The position numbers were made by a program, and so were the translations under genes. Of a DNA stretch of 64,000 nucleotides, positions 34,643 through 42,055 are shown piece by piece (the first letter of the stretch is position 1; each line of letters begins with the position of its first letter). The stretch is from Acidobacteriota bacterium (GTDB taxonomy: Bacteria; Acidobacteriota; Terriglobia; Terriglobales; SCQP01), in NCBI GenBank assembly GCA_027459505.1, contig DAIDIE010000019.1, positions 62,001 through 126,000 on the forward strand. The letters run 5' to 3'. Below the pieces are notes generated by a model. The model did not search any database and had not been told where the DNA came from. It saw only the letters and a list, made by a program, of their open reading frames with translations.

Positions 34643-35656
34643 TCAGTCCGCCAGCCAGAGGTTTTCCGCGAACGGCCATTCCTGGTCCACCCATTGCCTA
34701 CGGGGTAGAAACCCGCTGTGGCGCGCCCACGCGTTCAGCTCTTCCGGGTTGAACTTGTGACTGGCTTCGGTCCAGATCGTCTCACCGCGGCGCAAGTGGC
34801 ACGAGAAGCCGTTTTTCGCGATGGTCACACCCTGCTCGCGAAGCGATAGAACATGCATTTCAATGCGCCGCTGCCGCCGGTCGTAGCGCGCTTGATGGCG
34901 AAAGGCGCTCAGGTCGAAGTTGGCGCCCAGCACGCGATTCGCATGCCCAAGCACGTTCAGGTTAAACGCCGCGGTCACCCCCAGTGCGTCGTCATATGCG
35001 GAAAGCAGCAGGGCTTCCGGCTTTTCCAGATCGGCGCCCAGCAGCAGCGCGTCCCCCTGGCGCAGCGCTCCGCGCAACTCGCGCAGGAAGGCGAGCGCCG
35101 CCGGCCGATCGAAGTTTCCGATCGTGCTTCCCAGAAATAACACCAGCAGCCGCTCTTCCGCGTGCCGCTGCCGCGCAACTTCGCGCAAGCCGTTGAGGTA
35201 ATCCGTCTCCAGGCCGACGATGTGAATGCGCTGGGGCCCGGCTGCGGTCACCTCCTCCAGTTCCTGCCGGCAGCGGCGCAATGCGCTGGTGGAAATGTCG
35301 ATCGGGAAGTACCGCACCGGCTGGCGGCGTTGCAGCGCCTCCAGAATGGGTCGCGTCTTCTTCCCCGTCCCACTGCCCAACTCGGTCACGAGCAAAGGTC
35401 CGGGAAGCTGGCCGATCACCGCTTCCGCATGGGTTCGTAAAAGGCGCTCATCGGCCCGGGTGAGGCCGTACTCCGGCAAAAGCGTGATCGCTTCAAACAA
35501 TGCGGAGCCGAGCTCATCGTAGAGCAGCCGTGAGGGGAGTTCCTTTTGCTGCTTGCTCAGCCCCTGACATACTTCCGTCAATAAGCCGGAAGAGGCGGGG
35601 GAAGCAGCATCGAGTTGACCGGAGTCGTGAAAGGGAAGCGTGCGTGTGAGCGCCAT
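34643..35656 (-). CDS. egtD: L-histidine N-alpha-methyltransferase EgtD
   Basis: EgtD trimethylates histidine to hercynine, the first ergothioneine step. The 337-aa protein shows LLYDELGSALFEAITLLPEY, TELGSGTGKKT for SAM binding, YFPIDIS, and FLGSTIGNF, all typical of EgtD. The C-terminus NPEELNAWARHSGF agrees. It lies downstream of egtB on the same strand, about 200 bases away. Confidence 0.94.
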   Translation of the reverse strand: MALTRTLPFHDSGQLDAASPASSGLLTEVCQGLSKQQKELPSRLLYDELGSALFEAITLLPEYGLTRADERLLRTHAEAVIGQLPGPLLVTELGSGTGKKTRPILEALQRRQPVRYFPIDISTSALRRCRQELEEVTAAGPQRIHIVGLETDYLNGLREVARQRHAEERLLVLFLGSTIGNFDRPAALAFLRELRGALRQGDALLLGADLEKPEALLLSAYDDALGVTAAFNLNVLGHANRVLGANFDLSAFRHQARYDRRQRRIEMHVLSLREQGVTIAKNGFSCHLRRGETIWTEASHKFNPEELNAWARHSGFLPRRQWVDQEWPFAENLWLAD

Positions 35657-35857
35657 GGGTGTTCAGCGTGGGGCGTATGCCCCCGGATGCAATAGGGCTC
35701 AACTAAGGGCGGCTTTGAAGAGCCGGTTTGACCAAGCGCGGCCGCACTTGGACATCGCCCTCGCGATTGCGCCCTCAAGTGCGCTCGCGAAAGAGACAGC
35801 CGGTTGGCATACGCTCTCTGACCGGCGGTTTTTTTCCGGCGACGCAATCCGGCGACC

Positions 35858-37117
35858 TCAATCCGGATAGACACACCGGAACGCCCCATACAGATATGGA
35901 TAACTTGGCCGGAACCAGTTGCGGAACGAGCGCCGCAGCAGGGGCGCGGCGGTGCGCGCCGAACCGCCTTTCAAAACGAAGTGGCTGTCATCGAAAAAGT
36001 TGGCGGAGTAGCCGGGATAAAAGCTGAAAGGCCCGAAACCGGGGAAGGGGGCGAAGCGTGTCGCCGTCCATTCCCAGCCGTTGCCCACTAACTGGGAAAC
36101 GCCGAAGGCGCTATCGCCGCCCGGCGTGGCGTGTACGGGGACCGGATCCCACGCCGCGAAGTCGAAGTTGCCGGTTGAGCGGCCCTGCTCGTCGTGGCTG
36201 GTGAACTCGTTGCCCCAAGGGAAGGCGCGCTCGGCGCCACCCTCGTCCGCCTCCGGCGTTCCGTAGGCGGCGCGATGAAACTGCGCCTCGGTGGGAAGGC
36301 TCGCCTGTTTCCAGGCGGCAAAGCTTTCCGCCTGATCGTGGGAGACGTACACTGGCCAGTCCAGCGGCAGCGGAACGCGGCCAAACATCGTTCTCCAGTA
36401 CCAGCGCCCGTTCTGCTCAAGCCAGAAGTGGGGTGGCGCGGCGCCCGCGGCAACAAACTCCAGGTAGTCGCGGTTGGTCACCTTGAAGCGATCGATGCGG
36501 AAGGCGGGGACCAAGACGGAGTGTTCGTCGTACTCGTTGTCCCATCCAAAGCCGGGACTGGATTGGGAACGGCCCAGGGTGGCCCATCCGGCGGGGATCA
36601 AAACGGTTTCATGGCGCGGCGCGGGACCGGCGGAGTCGTCCGTTTGCAGGGGCGCCGCCGCCTTGGGCTTCAGCTCCGGCGCCAGGTTATGCAGCATGTA
36701 GGCAAATGTCTCGGCGTGTTCCAGGCGGTGCTCGATGCACACCTGCTGAATCACCTCGGGAACGTGTCCGGAGGCAAAGGCTTCGGCGGCGGCCAGACGG
36801 GCGCGGCGCGCGTAAGCCTCGACCTGCTCCCGGCGCGGCCACGCCTCGGGCGGCTCGCTGGGAAGCAGGCCTTGCGCTGGATCAATGCCAAAGGAAAAAA
36901 GGTGGTCCAGCTCCGCGTCAAAGGCGGGGAGTTGGAGCGCTTCCCGCACCTGGTTCCAGTCGAAGGCCTCGAGGTGGCCCAGATAAAAGATGATGCGGTG
37001 CCGCTCCGGAATCGGCCGCACATAGAAGGTTGACGGCGCGAGGAGGGCAAAGAGCGCGTCGCTCTGCTCGCAGCCGGCCAGCCAGGCGGACGAGACCCCA
37101 ACGGAAGCGGATGGCAT
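35858..37117 (-). CDS. egtB: Hercynine oxygenase EgtB
   Basis: EgtB is a non-haem iron enzyme that joins hercynine to a thiol (glutamylcysteine or cysteine) with oxygen. The N-terminal DinB-like domain has ERHRIIFYLGHLEAFDW and EHRLEHAETFAYMLH with the iron-binding histidines. The C-terminal formylglycine-enzyme-like domain has LVGNGWEWTATRF and FVLKGGSARTA. ATG 37117 gives 419 aa; upstream in-frame sequence is not EgtB-like. egtA, egtC and egtE are absent nearby, so a cysteine-using shortcut is possible. A hairpin with T7 in the egtB-egtD gap (about 35807-35834) is on the plus strand. Confidence 0.92.
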   Translation of the reverse strand: MPSASVGVSSAWLAGCEQSDALFALLAPSTFYVRPIPERHRIIFYLGHLEAFDWNQVREALQLPAFDAELDHLFSFGIDPAQGLLPSEPPEAWPRREQVEAYARRARLAAAEAFASGHVPEVIQQVCIEHRLEHAETFAYMLHNLAPELKPKAAAPLQTDDSAGPAPRHETVLIPAGWATLGRSQSSPGFGWDNEYDEHSVLVPAFRIDRFKVTNRDYLEFVAAGAAPPHFWLEQNGRWYWRTMFGRVPLPLDWPVYVSHDQAESFAAWKQASLPTEAQFHRAAYGTPEADEGGAERAFPWGNEFTSHDEQGRSTGNFDFAAWDPVPVHATPGGDSAFGVSQLVGNGWEWTATRFAPFPGFGPFSFYPGYSANFFDDSHFVLKGGSARTAAPLLRRSFRNWFRPSYPYLYGAFRCVYPD

Positions 37118-37598
37118 CTGCAGTGAGAACCGCTGCCCAACCGCGAGGTTGCCTTCGCAAGCGGTATCGGCGGGAATCTGGCAGCACCACACTGACCTTG
37201 CGTCGCCATACGCGGCGATGAGACAGGTCTTTTGACCAAAGGGCCCTCGACGGCTCGCATTTTCCCTAGTGGCGCATTGCATGTGGCAGATCTGCTCGGC
37301 AAAACTCACGAACCGCGGGTGTCTCATTCGATGATGGCGATCACCGCTCGCGGGTGGGGAGCTTGTCAGGCGCGGTGAGACACAACTCTTTGTCCCAAGT
37401 ACCGCTGCTGTGAGTGGTATTCGCTTATCTCACAAGCGAAATCGGGGGCACACCGGTCCGGAATGGACGATTTTGTGTGTCTCATTTGTTGATGGTCCTC
37501 ACAGATTGCAGAGTGCGTACGCCGCACACCGTGAAAAGTCGCGCCTCCTGAACAGCGTGAGACGCCTGAATTCGTTCGGCGATATCCGCCTTTTCCTG
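37118..37598. other. Non-coding stretch upstream of egtB
   Basis: No gene is seen. Two imperfect copies of gtgtctcattcgatgatgg lie at about 37320-37338 and 37477-37495. On the minus strand each would start a frame with MRH; only the first leads into the egtB frame. No clear promoter was found. Confidence 0.4.
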
Positions 37599-37715
37599 TT
37601 ACGAGAGCAGCGGCAGGATGCTGGGCTCCGGATTCGGGGCCGGCTGCGGCCGGAAGGGGAGGGGACAAGGTTTGTGTGGGCGATAGTGTTTGCGGGGCCT
37701 TTTCGACTTGGCCAT
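37599..37715 (-). CDS. Small basic proline-rich protein (38 aa)
   Basis: A 38-codon frame starts MAKSKRPRKHYRPHKPCPLP and ends in ILPLLS. AAGGAG lies eight bases before the ATG, which is one of the better ribosome sites in this zone. The basic N-terminus could bind nucleic acid or ribosomes. No relative is recognised. It stands at the edge of the accessory island. Confidence 0.45.
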   Translation of the reverse strand: MAKSKRPRKHYRPHKPCPLPFRPQPAPNPEPSILPLLS

Positions 37716-37990
37716 GACAGTAGCTCCTTGAAGTGGTTAGAGCGGCTCCGGTGAAAAGAAAAGCGTGCGGAGAGAGCCGGGCTCCGGCAGACACGCGTGC
37801 ATCCGCGCGGAATGTGACTGCGAGCGCGCGGTGTGCAGTAGGTGCGCAGTGATGGGATGCGGCAGGAAGTGGGACGGGTTCTACGGCAGTGCAGTCACTT
37901 TATTGTTGCGGGAATGTTACGGAGTTGTTGCGAGCGGGGAAGGTTGACAGTGCACAGTGCACAGCTCACCGTAGGGCGCGGCGGGGGTGG

Positions 37991-38067
37991 GTTCGGGGCA
38001 CTTCACCGCCGGTAACAGCCACGTGGTGCTTGCCTCGACGCAGTTTTCGCCGTATGGTCTGGTGATG
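37991..38067 (+). repeat. 77-bp duplicated segment, copy C1
   Basis: It starts gttcggggcacttcaccgcc and ends gtatggtctggtgatg; 71 of 77 positions match copy C2 at 39511-39587. Weaker similarity continues about 15 bases further. It lies upstream of a transposase remnant. The surrounding 37716-38209 shows no gene. Confidence 0.85.
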
Positions 38068-38209
38068 CGCCATGCGGGGAGGAATACCGCGGGTCCAAGA
38101 TGTGCGACTTACAAGACCACCCGTTGGCGGGGCTGGGCCGTCAGTGTGAGGGTCCTAACTCTGGGAACGGTGCTCGTCCGTTTCCGGCGCGGCGCTTTGT
38201 GGCGCTGGC

Positions 38210-38347
38210 ATCGAGATGATTGCGCCCAATCAACGGAACCGAGGGCGCACCCAGGATGGCCGGACCGTCCGCCGAAAGCGCCACAGGTGGCTGGTCGAAC
38301 GGGTGTTCGCCTGGCTTCACAACTTCCGGCGGCTCGTGACGCGCTAA
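38210..38347 (+). pseudogene. IS5-family transposase C-terminal remnant
   Basis: The frame reads IEMIAPNQRNRGRTQDGRTV, then RRKRHRWLVERVFAWLHNFR and RLVTR before TAA. This is the DDE-domain C-terminus of IS5-type transposases (GIEMIAP, WxVERxFAWLxxFRR). The Glu of the DDE triad is in LVERVF. Nothing of the N-terminal part is left, and no inverted repeats were found. Confidence 0.8.
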
Positions 38348-38417
38348 AAACATCATGTCGAGAATCGCTTATTCTGCAGTGATAGAATCCATCCCACACC
38401 AGTGTGGTTAGCCAACC

Positions 38418-38714
38418 ATGATTGAAAGCAATAGCCCCACATCCCCTAATGAGAAGAACCGCCGAGACGAAAGACTTATGTTTATTGTTATAAGCGGTGC
38501 GCTGCTTTTTGTATGGGCACAGTTCCTGGTGCGCCTGATCGCGCGGTGGAGCGGGCTAACGGAAGTTGCTCGCAGAGACGTTGGCGGCCTAATGTTGTTC
38601 TTCTGCTTAACGTGGGTCAGCCTGCTCCGCGGCAAGAGGAATCCAATCTCGGTCCTAATGTTGCTGGTTCTGCTCATGTTTGCATGGAAGGTCGTCAGAT
38701 TGGCTGGAGTGTAG
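38418..38714 (+). CDS. Small two-to-three-pass membrane protein
   Basis: The 98-aa protein has a charged N-terminus and hydrophobic segments LMFIVISGALLFVWAQFLV, VGGLMLFFCLTWVSLL and ISVLMLLVLLMFAWKV. No family is recognised. Base composition is clearly lower in GC than the flanking core genes, consistent with transfer. Confidence 0.55.
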   Translation: MIESNSPTSPNEKNRRDERLMFIVISGALLFVWAQFLVRLIARWSGLTEVARRDVGGLMLFFCLTWVSLLRGKRNPISVLMLLVLLMFAWKVVRLAGV

Positions 38715-38959
38715 TGAGGGCTGGACCGGAACGCGCCTCGGATGTGGTAAGTATTAAGGAGAGGGAACAGACCAGGCCTCGCCCCAGGCGTGCTGGCTCA
38801 GCCCCGACCCCGCCGGCCTGTCCGTGGTGGATCCCAGCAATTGTCTGAAATAGGCAACGCGTTGTTCAATCTAGCCAAGGGCTCTGAACGCCCTGTCCAG
38901 TAATGCCTGCCAATGACCGGGTGGATGCCAGGCGTGTGCTGCTTGTGGGACTGATCAAT

Positions 38960-39346
38960 ATGACAGAACAGATGTCTACCTTTAACGAGGAAAGCGGCGG
39001 GAGGCCAACTTCGCCCCGTTACAGCCTTAACCTCAGTAATGTCGTTCGCGCGGCGGCCACGTTGCTTTTCCTGGTGACTGAGGCAATAGCTATCGCCGTT
39101 CTAGCCAGATACCGAAGCTCGTCCTTCAACGGCAGTCTTGTTGCTAGCTTGGTGCCCGTGCTGGCCGCGGTGCCATGGCTAGCAGGGGTATTGGCCCATT
39201 TGCGCGTCCAAAAGATCGTTGCACCTCCCCAGCTTCGAGAGGAGACCGTGGATCGCTTGACGGCACTCGTTGCTAATATGGTCGCAGCTTCATATTGTGC
39301 CCTTTTGCCGTGCGAATTATTGCTAGTGAACCTACTGCCCCGTTGA
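38960..39346 (+). CDS. Hypothetical membrane protein
   Basis: The 128-aa form starting MTEQMSTFNEESGG has membrane segments VVRAAATLLFLVTEAIAIAV, LVASLVPVLAAVPWLAGVLA and a C-terminal one. ATG 38903 would give 147 aa. A GGGA lies nine bases before ATG 38960. No family is recognised. Confidence 0.5.
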   Translation: MTEQMSTFNEESGGRPTSPRYSLNLSNVVRAAATLLFLVTEAIAIAVLARYRSSSFNGSLVASLVPVLAAVPWLAGVLAHLRVQKIVAPPQLREETVDRLTALVANMVAASYCALLPCELLLVNLLPR

Positions 39347-39510
39347 ACATCCGAGCAACCTGGGTTTTGCGTTCGCCGCCTCCACTCTGCGTCCGTGCTG
39401 GGTTTGGCTAGGCGCGCGGGAAGACAAGGCCACAAGAGACCGAAGTATCGGCGGTGCAAGGGGTGCGGCCGCGTCGCGGAAGCGGCCCTGCCAGTACGCT
39501 TGCTGGCTCG

Positions 39511-39587
39511 GTTCGGGGAGCTTCACCACCGACAACAGCCACGTGGTGCTTGCCTCGATGCAGTTTTCGCCGTATGGTCTGGTGATG
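39511..39587 (+). repeat. 77-bp duplicated segment, copy C2
   Basis: It matches C1 at 71 of 77 positions and ends 30 bases before the CPBP gene, just ahead of its ribosome site. In the CPBP frame it would read SHVVLASMQFSPYGLVM, which is the same in C1 except M/T. The two copies bracket the transposase remnant and two small membrane genes. Confidence 0.85.
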
Positions 39588-39617
39588 AGCAATGCCGAGG
39601 AGCAACAAGGAGGCGTG

Positions 39618-40325
39618 ATGGATAATCACGATACCCCGGACGAAATAGGTGCGCGCGGTGACCTCACTCGTCTGGTCTTTGCTCTCGCGGGGCCTGGGGT
39701 GGCCTATTTTATAGCAAGCATGCTTCTTTCCCACTCTTTGGCTCGAGGCATCAAGTCTGGGCAGTTTGGTTTGATCTTCCGCGTTGGGTATCCAGGGCTT
39801 CTTATCATCTATACCCTGGCAATGCTCGCAGCAATCCTGTCGTACGGCCCGCGGCGCGCGAGTTTCCGATGGGAAAAAGATGAGGAATGCCGGAGCACTC
39901 ATCGACTGCTGAGTATTGGCCTCGGCATTGCAGGAGGACTGGCCTGTTGCGCTATCGCCGTGCCGGTCATGTTGACTCAAAATGAGGGCATCATCCTCGC
40001 CATCAACCCGGTCGTTTCGATTCACGGGCTTCTGCAGCTATTCCTTCTTGTGATTGCGATCCCATTCACCTCTGAAATCGTGTTTCGAGGGATGGTGTTC
40101 AGGCGACTTGCCGAGCATATGACCCTATCTGCCGCGGTGATAGCTAGTACCGCCTTATTTATGATGTGGTGGCCAGTTCTAGGATGGTATGCAGCAGCCA
40201 GCTTAGGCCTTGTCTCGGCTGGCCTCTTTAGAAAGACCGGGACTCTTACGGCCTCAATTACTGCAAGTGCGGTTCTCAGCCTGGGCAGCACGGTCCTGAT
40301 TCTGCTGTTTGGATACAGGCAATAG
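39618..40325 (+). CDS. CPBP-like (Abi-family) membrane protein lacking catalytic motif residues
   Basis: The 235-aa protein has six or more membrane segments and the CPBP block PFTSEIVFRGMVFRRLAEH. The family's EExxxR appears as SExxxR. The second-motif His is missing (STALFMMWWPVLG), and the third-motif His/Asn region is SITASAVLS. It therefore probably is not an active protease. AAGGAGG precedes ATG 39618. Active members cleave prenylated or other membrane substrates and some act in bacteriocin immunity. Confidence 0.7.
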   Translation: MDNHDTPDEIGARGDLTRLVFALAGPGVAYFIASMLLSHSLARGIKSGQFGLIFRVGYPGLLIIYTLAMLAAILSYGPRRASFRWEKDEECRSTHRLLSIGLGIAGGLACCAIAVPVMLTQNEGIILAINPVVSIHGLLQLFLLVIAIPFTSEIVFRGMVFRRLAEHMTLSAAVIASTALFMMWWPVLGWYAAASLGLVSAGLFRKTGTLTASITASAVLSLGSTVLILLFGYRQ

Positions 40326-40397
40326 CGTGTATGGTAGGCGGCATTTCGGTGGCTGCCAGCACGCCGACTGGTTTGCGGCCGCGTTAGGGGGGGGCTC

Positions 40398-40964
40398 GTG
40401 AGACATCAAAGCTCAGTACTTGCAGTGTTGCTATTGTTGGGCAGCGCTCTTACCGTCAAAGCAGCGCTGCCATCGAGGGAAGTATTGCTGCTCGAAAATG
40501 ATGCGACCCGACAGTGGTGCGCATATGGCAGCGAAACCCGTTGGAAGAAAGACAGGGACAGGACAGAAGCCTTAGCCGTTGGTAGTGTGACCTACGCAGA
40601 CGGCCATATCGCCCAAATTACCGTCACAGAAGAGGGTGAGTCCGGTGATTGGATTGTAAAAGACCAATACAGTCTCGCCAGAACTGGGGACATCACTTCT
40701 TTACTGCGCAGGATACATGTGCTCCCGGGGCGCAGGAGCGTTACGATCCGTTACCGTATTTGCAAACGAAAAGCAATCGAGACTGCCAGGGTGGAGAAGG
40801 ACCTGAGCACAGGCGCCGTGCTTACCCGGCCGGAGGCGATTTGGTTGCCAGACTACCCAATCCGTACCCGCGTTGAGCAGTTTCCGTATGCTGCCATGTT
40901 CAAGCTTGGTCAGAGGCTGCTCAGCGGGAGGCATTGCGTTTCAGAGGCAGCTCGCAAGCACTAG
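40398..40964 (+). CDS. Secreted hypothetical protein
   Basis: The 188-aa protein starts at GTG with a signal peptide (SVLAVLLLLGSALTVKAA). The mature part has NDATRQWCAYGSETRWKKD, a beta-rich middle and a basic C-terminus with two Cys. No family is recognised. It is followed by repeat B1. Confidence 0.6.
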   Translation: MRHQSSVLAVLLLLGSALTVKAALPSREVLLLENDATRQWCAYGSETRWKKDRDRTEALAVGSVTYADGHIAQITVTEEGESGDWIVKDQYSLARTGDITSLLRRIHVLPGRRSVTIRYRICKRKAIETARVEKDLSTGAVLTRPEAIWLPDYPIRTRVEQFPYAAMFKLGQRLLSGRHCVSEAARKH

Positions 40965-41008
40965 CAGGCCGTGGCCACCTCACATCGTGCCAATGGCGAC
41001 ACTTCGTA

Positions 41009-41201
41009 GAGGCACGGCCTCGTCTCCTTCAGGCCGCCCGCTCCCGTTGGTCGCTGGCACGTTCTCCAGTGAAAACGTGAAGCCGCCGATGCCGGGCTCC
41101 TCTCCCGCGCGAGGGGGCCGCCCTTCGGAATTTCGCGGCCCTCCACCTGCGATCTCCTCCCGCAGGGAGGACTCGGTGGCTCGCTCCTCTGGAGCCAGTC
41201 C
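41009..41201 (-). repeat. Interspersed repeat family B, copy 1
   Basis: Its reverse complement matches 47085-47300 over most of its length, including ggcctgaaggagacgag and a 38-bp core (41114-41151 versus 47158-47195) with 35 identical positions. It begins 45 bases after the preceding gene. The stretch 41202-41491 shows no other gene. Confidence 0.85.
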
Positions 41202-41491
41202 TTGGCGCTGGCCGCCTGGCGCTAGGGGCTCTATCCCGCCTGCGATGGAAGTGGACTTGTGCGCTGAGGCGGGACGGGGCGTGGAGGCTGCGCGGCTATC
41301 GTTCGGAAACTGCACTCGCGGCGGCCTCCAGGGCTACCAGCACGCCGGCTGGCTGGACTTGGGGCGCTTCACGGCTGAAAAAGTGTTGCGGGGCAAGCGG
41401 TCCATTGGGATAGGATGAGGCGTCCTTCCCCTGAAGCTGGCGGGGAGGATCGAAACGTTCGCGGCATGAGCAGGGCAAGGAGTGTGCACAT

Positions 41492-41899
41492 ATGTTGAAG
41501 GGTTTCCGTGATTTCGTGTTGCGCGGCAACGTGATGGATCTGGCGGTTGCGGTGGTCATCGGCGCCGCGTTTACCCGCATTGTGGGCGCGCTGGTGAAGG
41601 ATATTATCAATCCGCTGATCGCCGCGATTTTCCATCAACCGAACTTCGCCTCGCTGGTGGTGACGATCCATGGCGGCAAGATTCTGTACGGCAGTTTTTT
41701 GAATGAGGTGATCAACTTCATTCTGATCGCGGCGGTTGTCTACTTTGTCTTTGTCGTTCCGGTGAACAAGCTGATGGCGCGATTGTTTCCGGCGAAGGCG
41801 GAGCCCGCCAAGACCATGCCTTGCCCGGAGTGCATGAGCGACATCCCGATAGGGGCGAGGCGATGCGCGCACTGCGCTCAGCCGGTAGTGACGGCCTGA
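41492..41899 (+). CDS. mscL: MscL mechanosensitive channel with C-terminal zinc ribbon
   Basis: MscL opens under membrane tension to release solutes. FRDFVLRGNVMDLAVAVVIG is the family N-terminus and gate helix, and FLNEVINFILIAAVVYFVFV is the second membrane helix. After PAKAEPAKT the 135-aa protein ends with two CxxC pairs (CPECMSD and CAHCAQ), a zinc-ribbon tail not found in classical MscL. AAGGAG precedes the ATG. Confidence 0.94.
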   Translation: MLKGFRDFVLRGNVMDLAVAVVIGAAFTRIVGALVKDIINPLIAAIFHQPNFASLVVTIHGGKILYGSFLNEVINFILIAAVVYFVFVVPVNKLMARLFPAKAEPAKTMPCPECMSDIPIGARRCAHCAQPVVTA

Positions 41900-42034
41900 C
41901 GGGGAGCGGTGAAAAGCGCGGAACGGCTGTGTTATTGACAGTCGATAGCCGGCGCTTGGCCACGGAAGACAAGGCCGCTTGCTGGGCGGCAAGTGCTTGG
42001 GGCAAGGTGAATGCGCGATGACTAAGCGCAAGCG

Positions 42035-42055
42035 CGCCTGTGCGCGTCACAGGCG
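42035..42055. terminator. Hairpin between mscL and the methyltransferase
   Basis: Eight-base arms CGCCTGTG and CACAGGCG enclose a five-base loop in the convergent gap. No T run is present, so termination is only possible. Confidence 0.4.

Noticed and set aside
39340..40390. Integron-type attC sites between the small genes
   Set aside because: Single GTTRRRY-like words occur, but no paired arms with the inverted structure of attC and no integrase were found.
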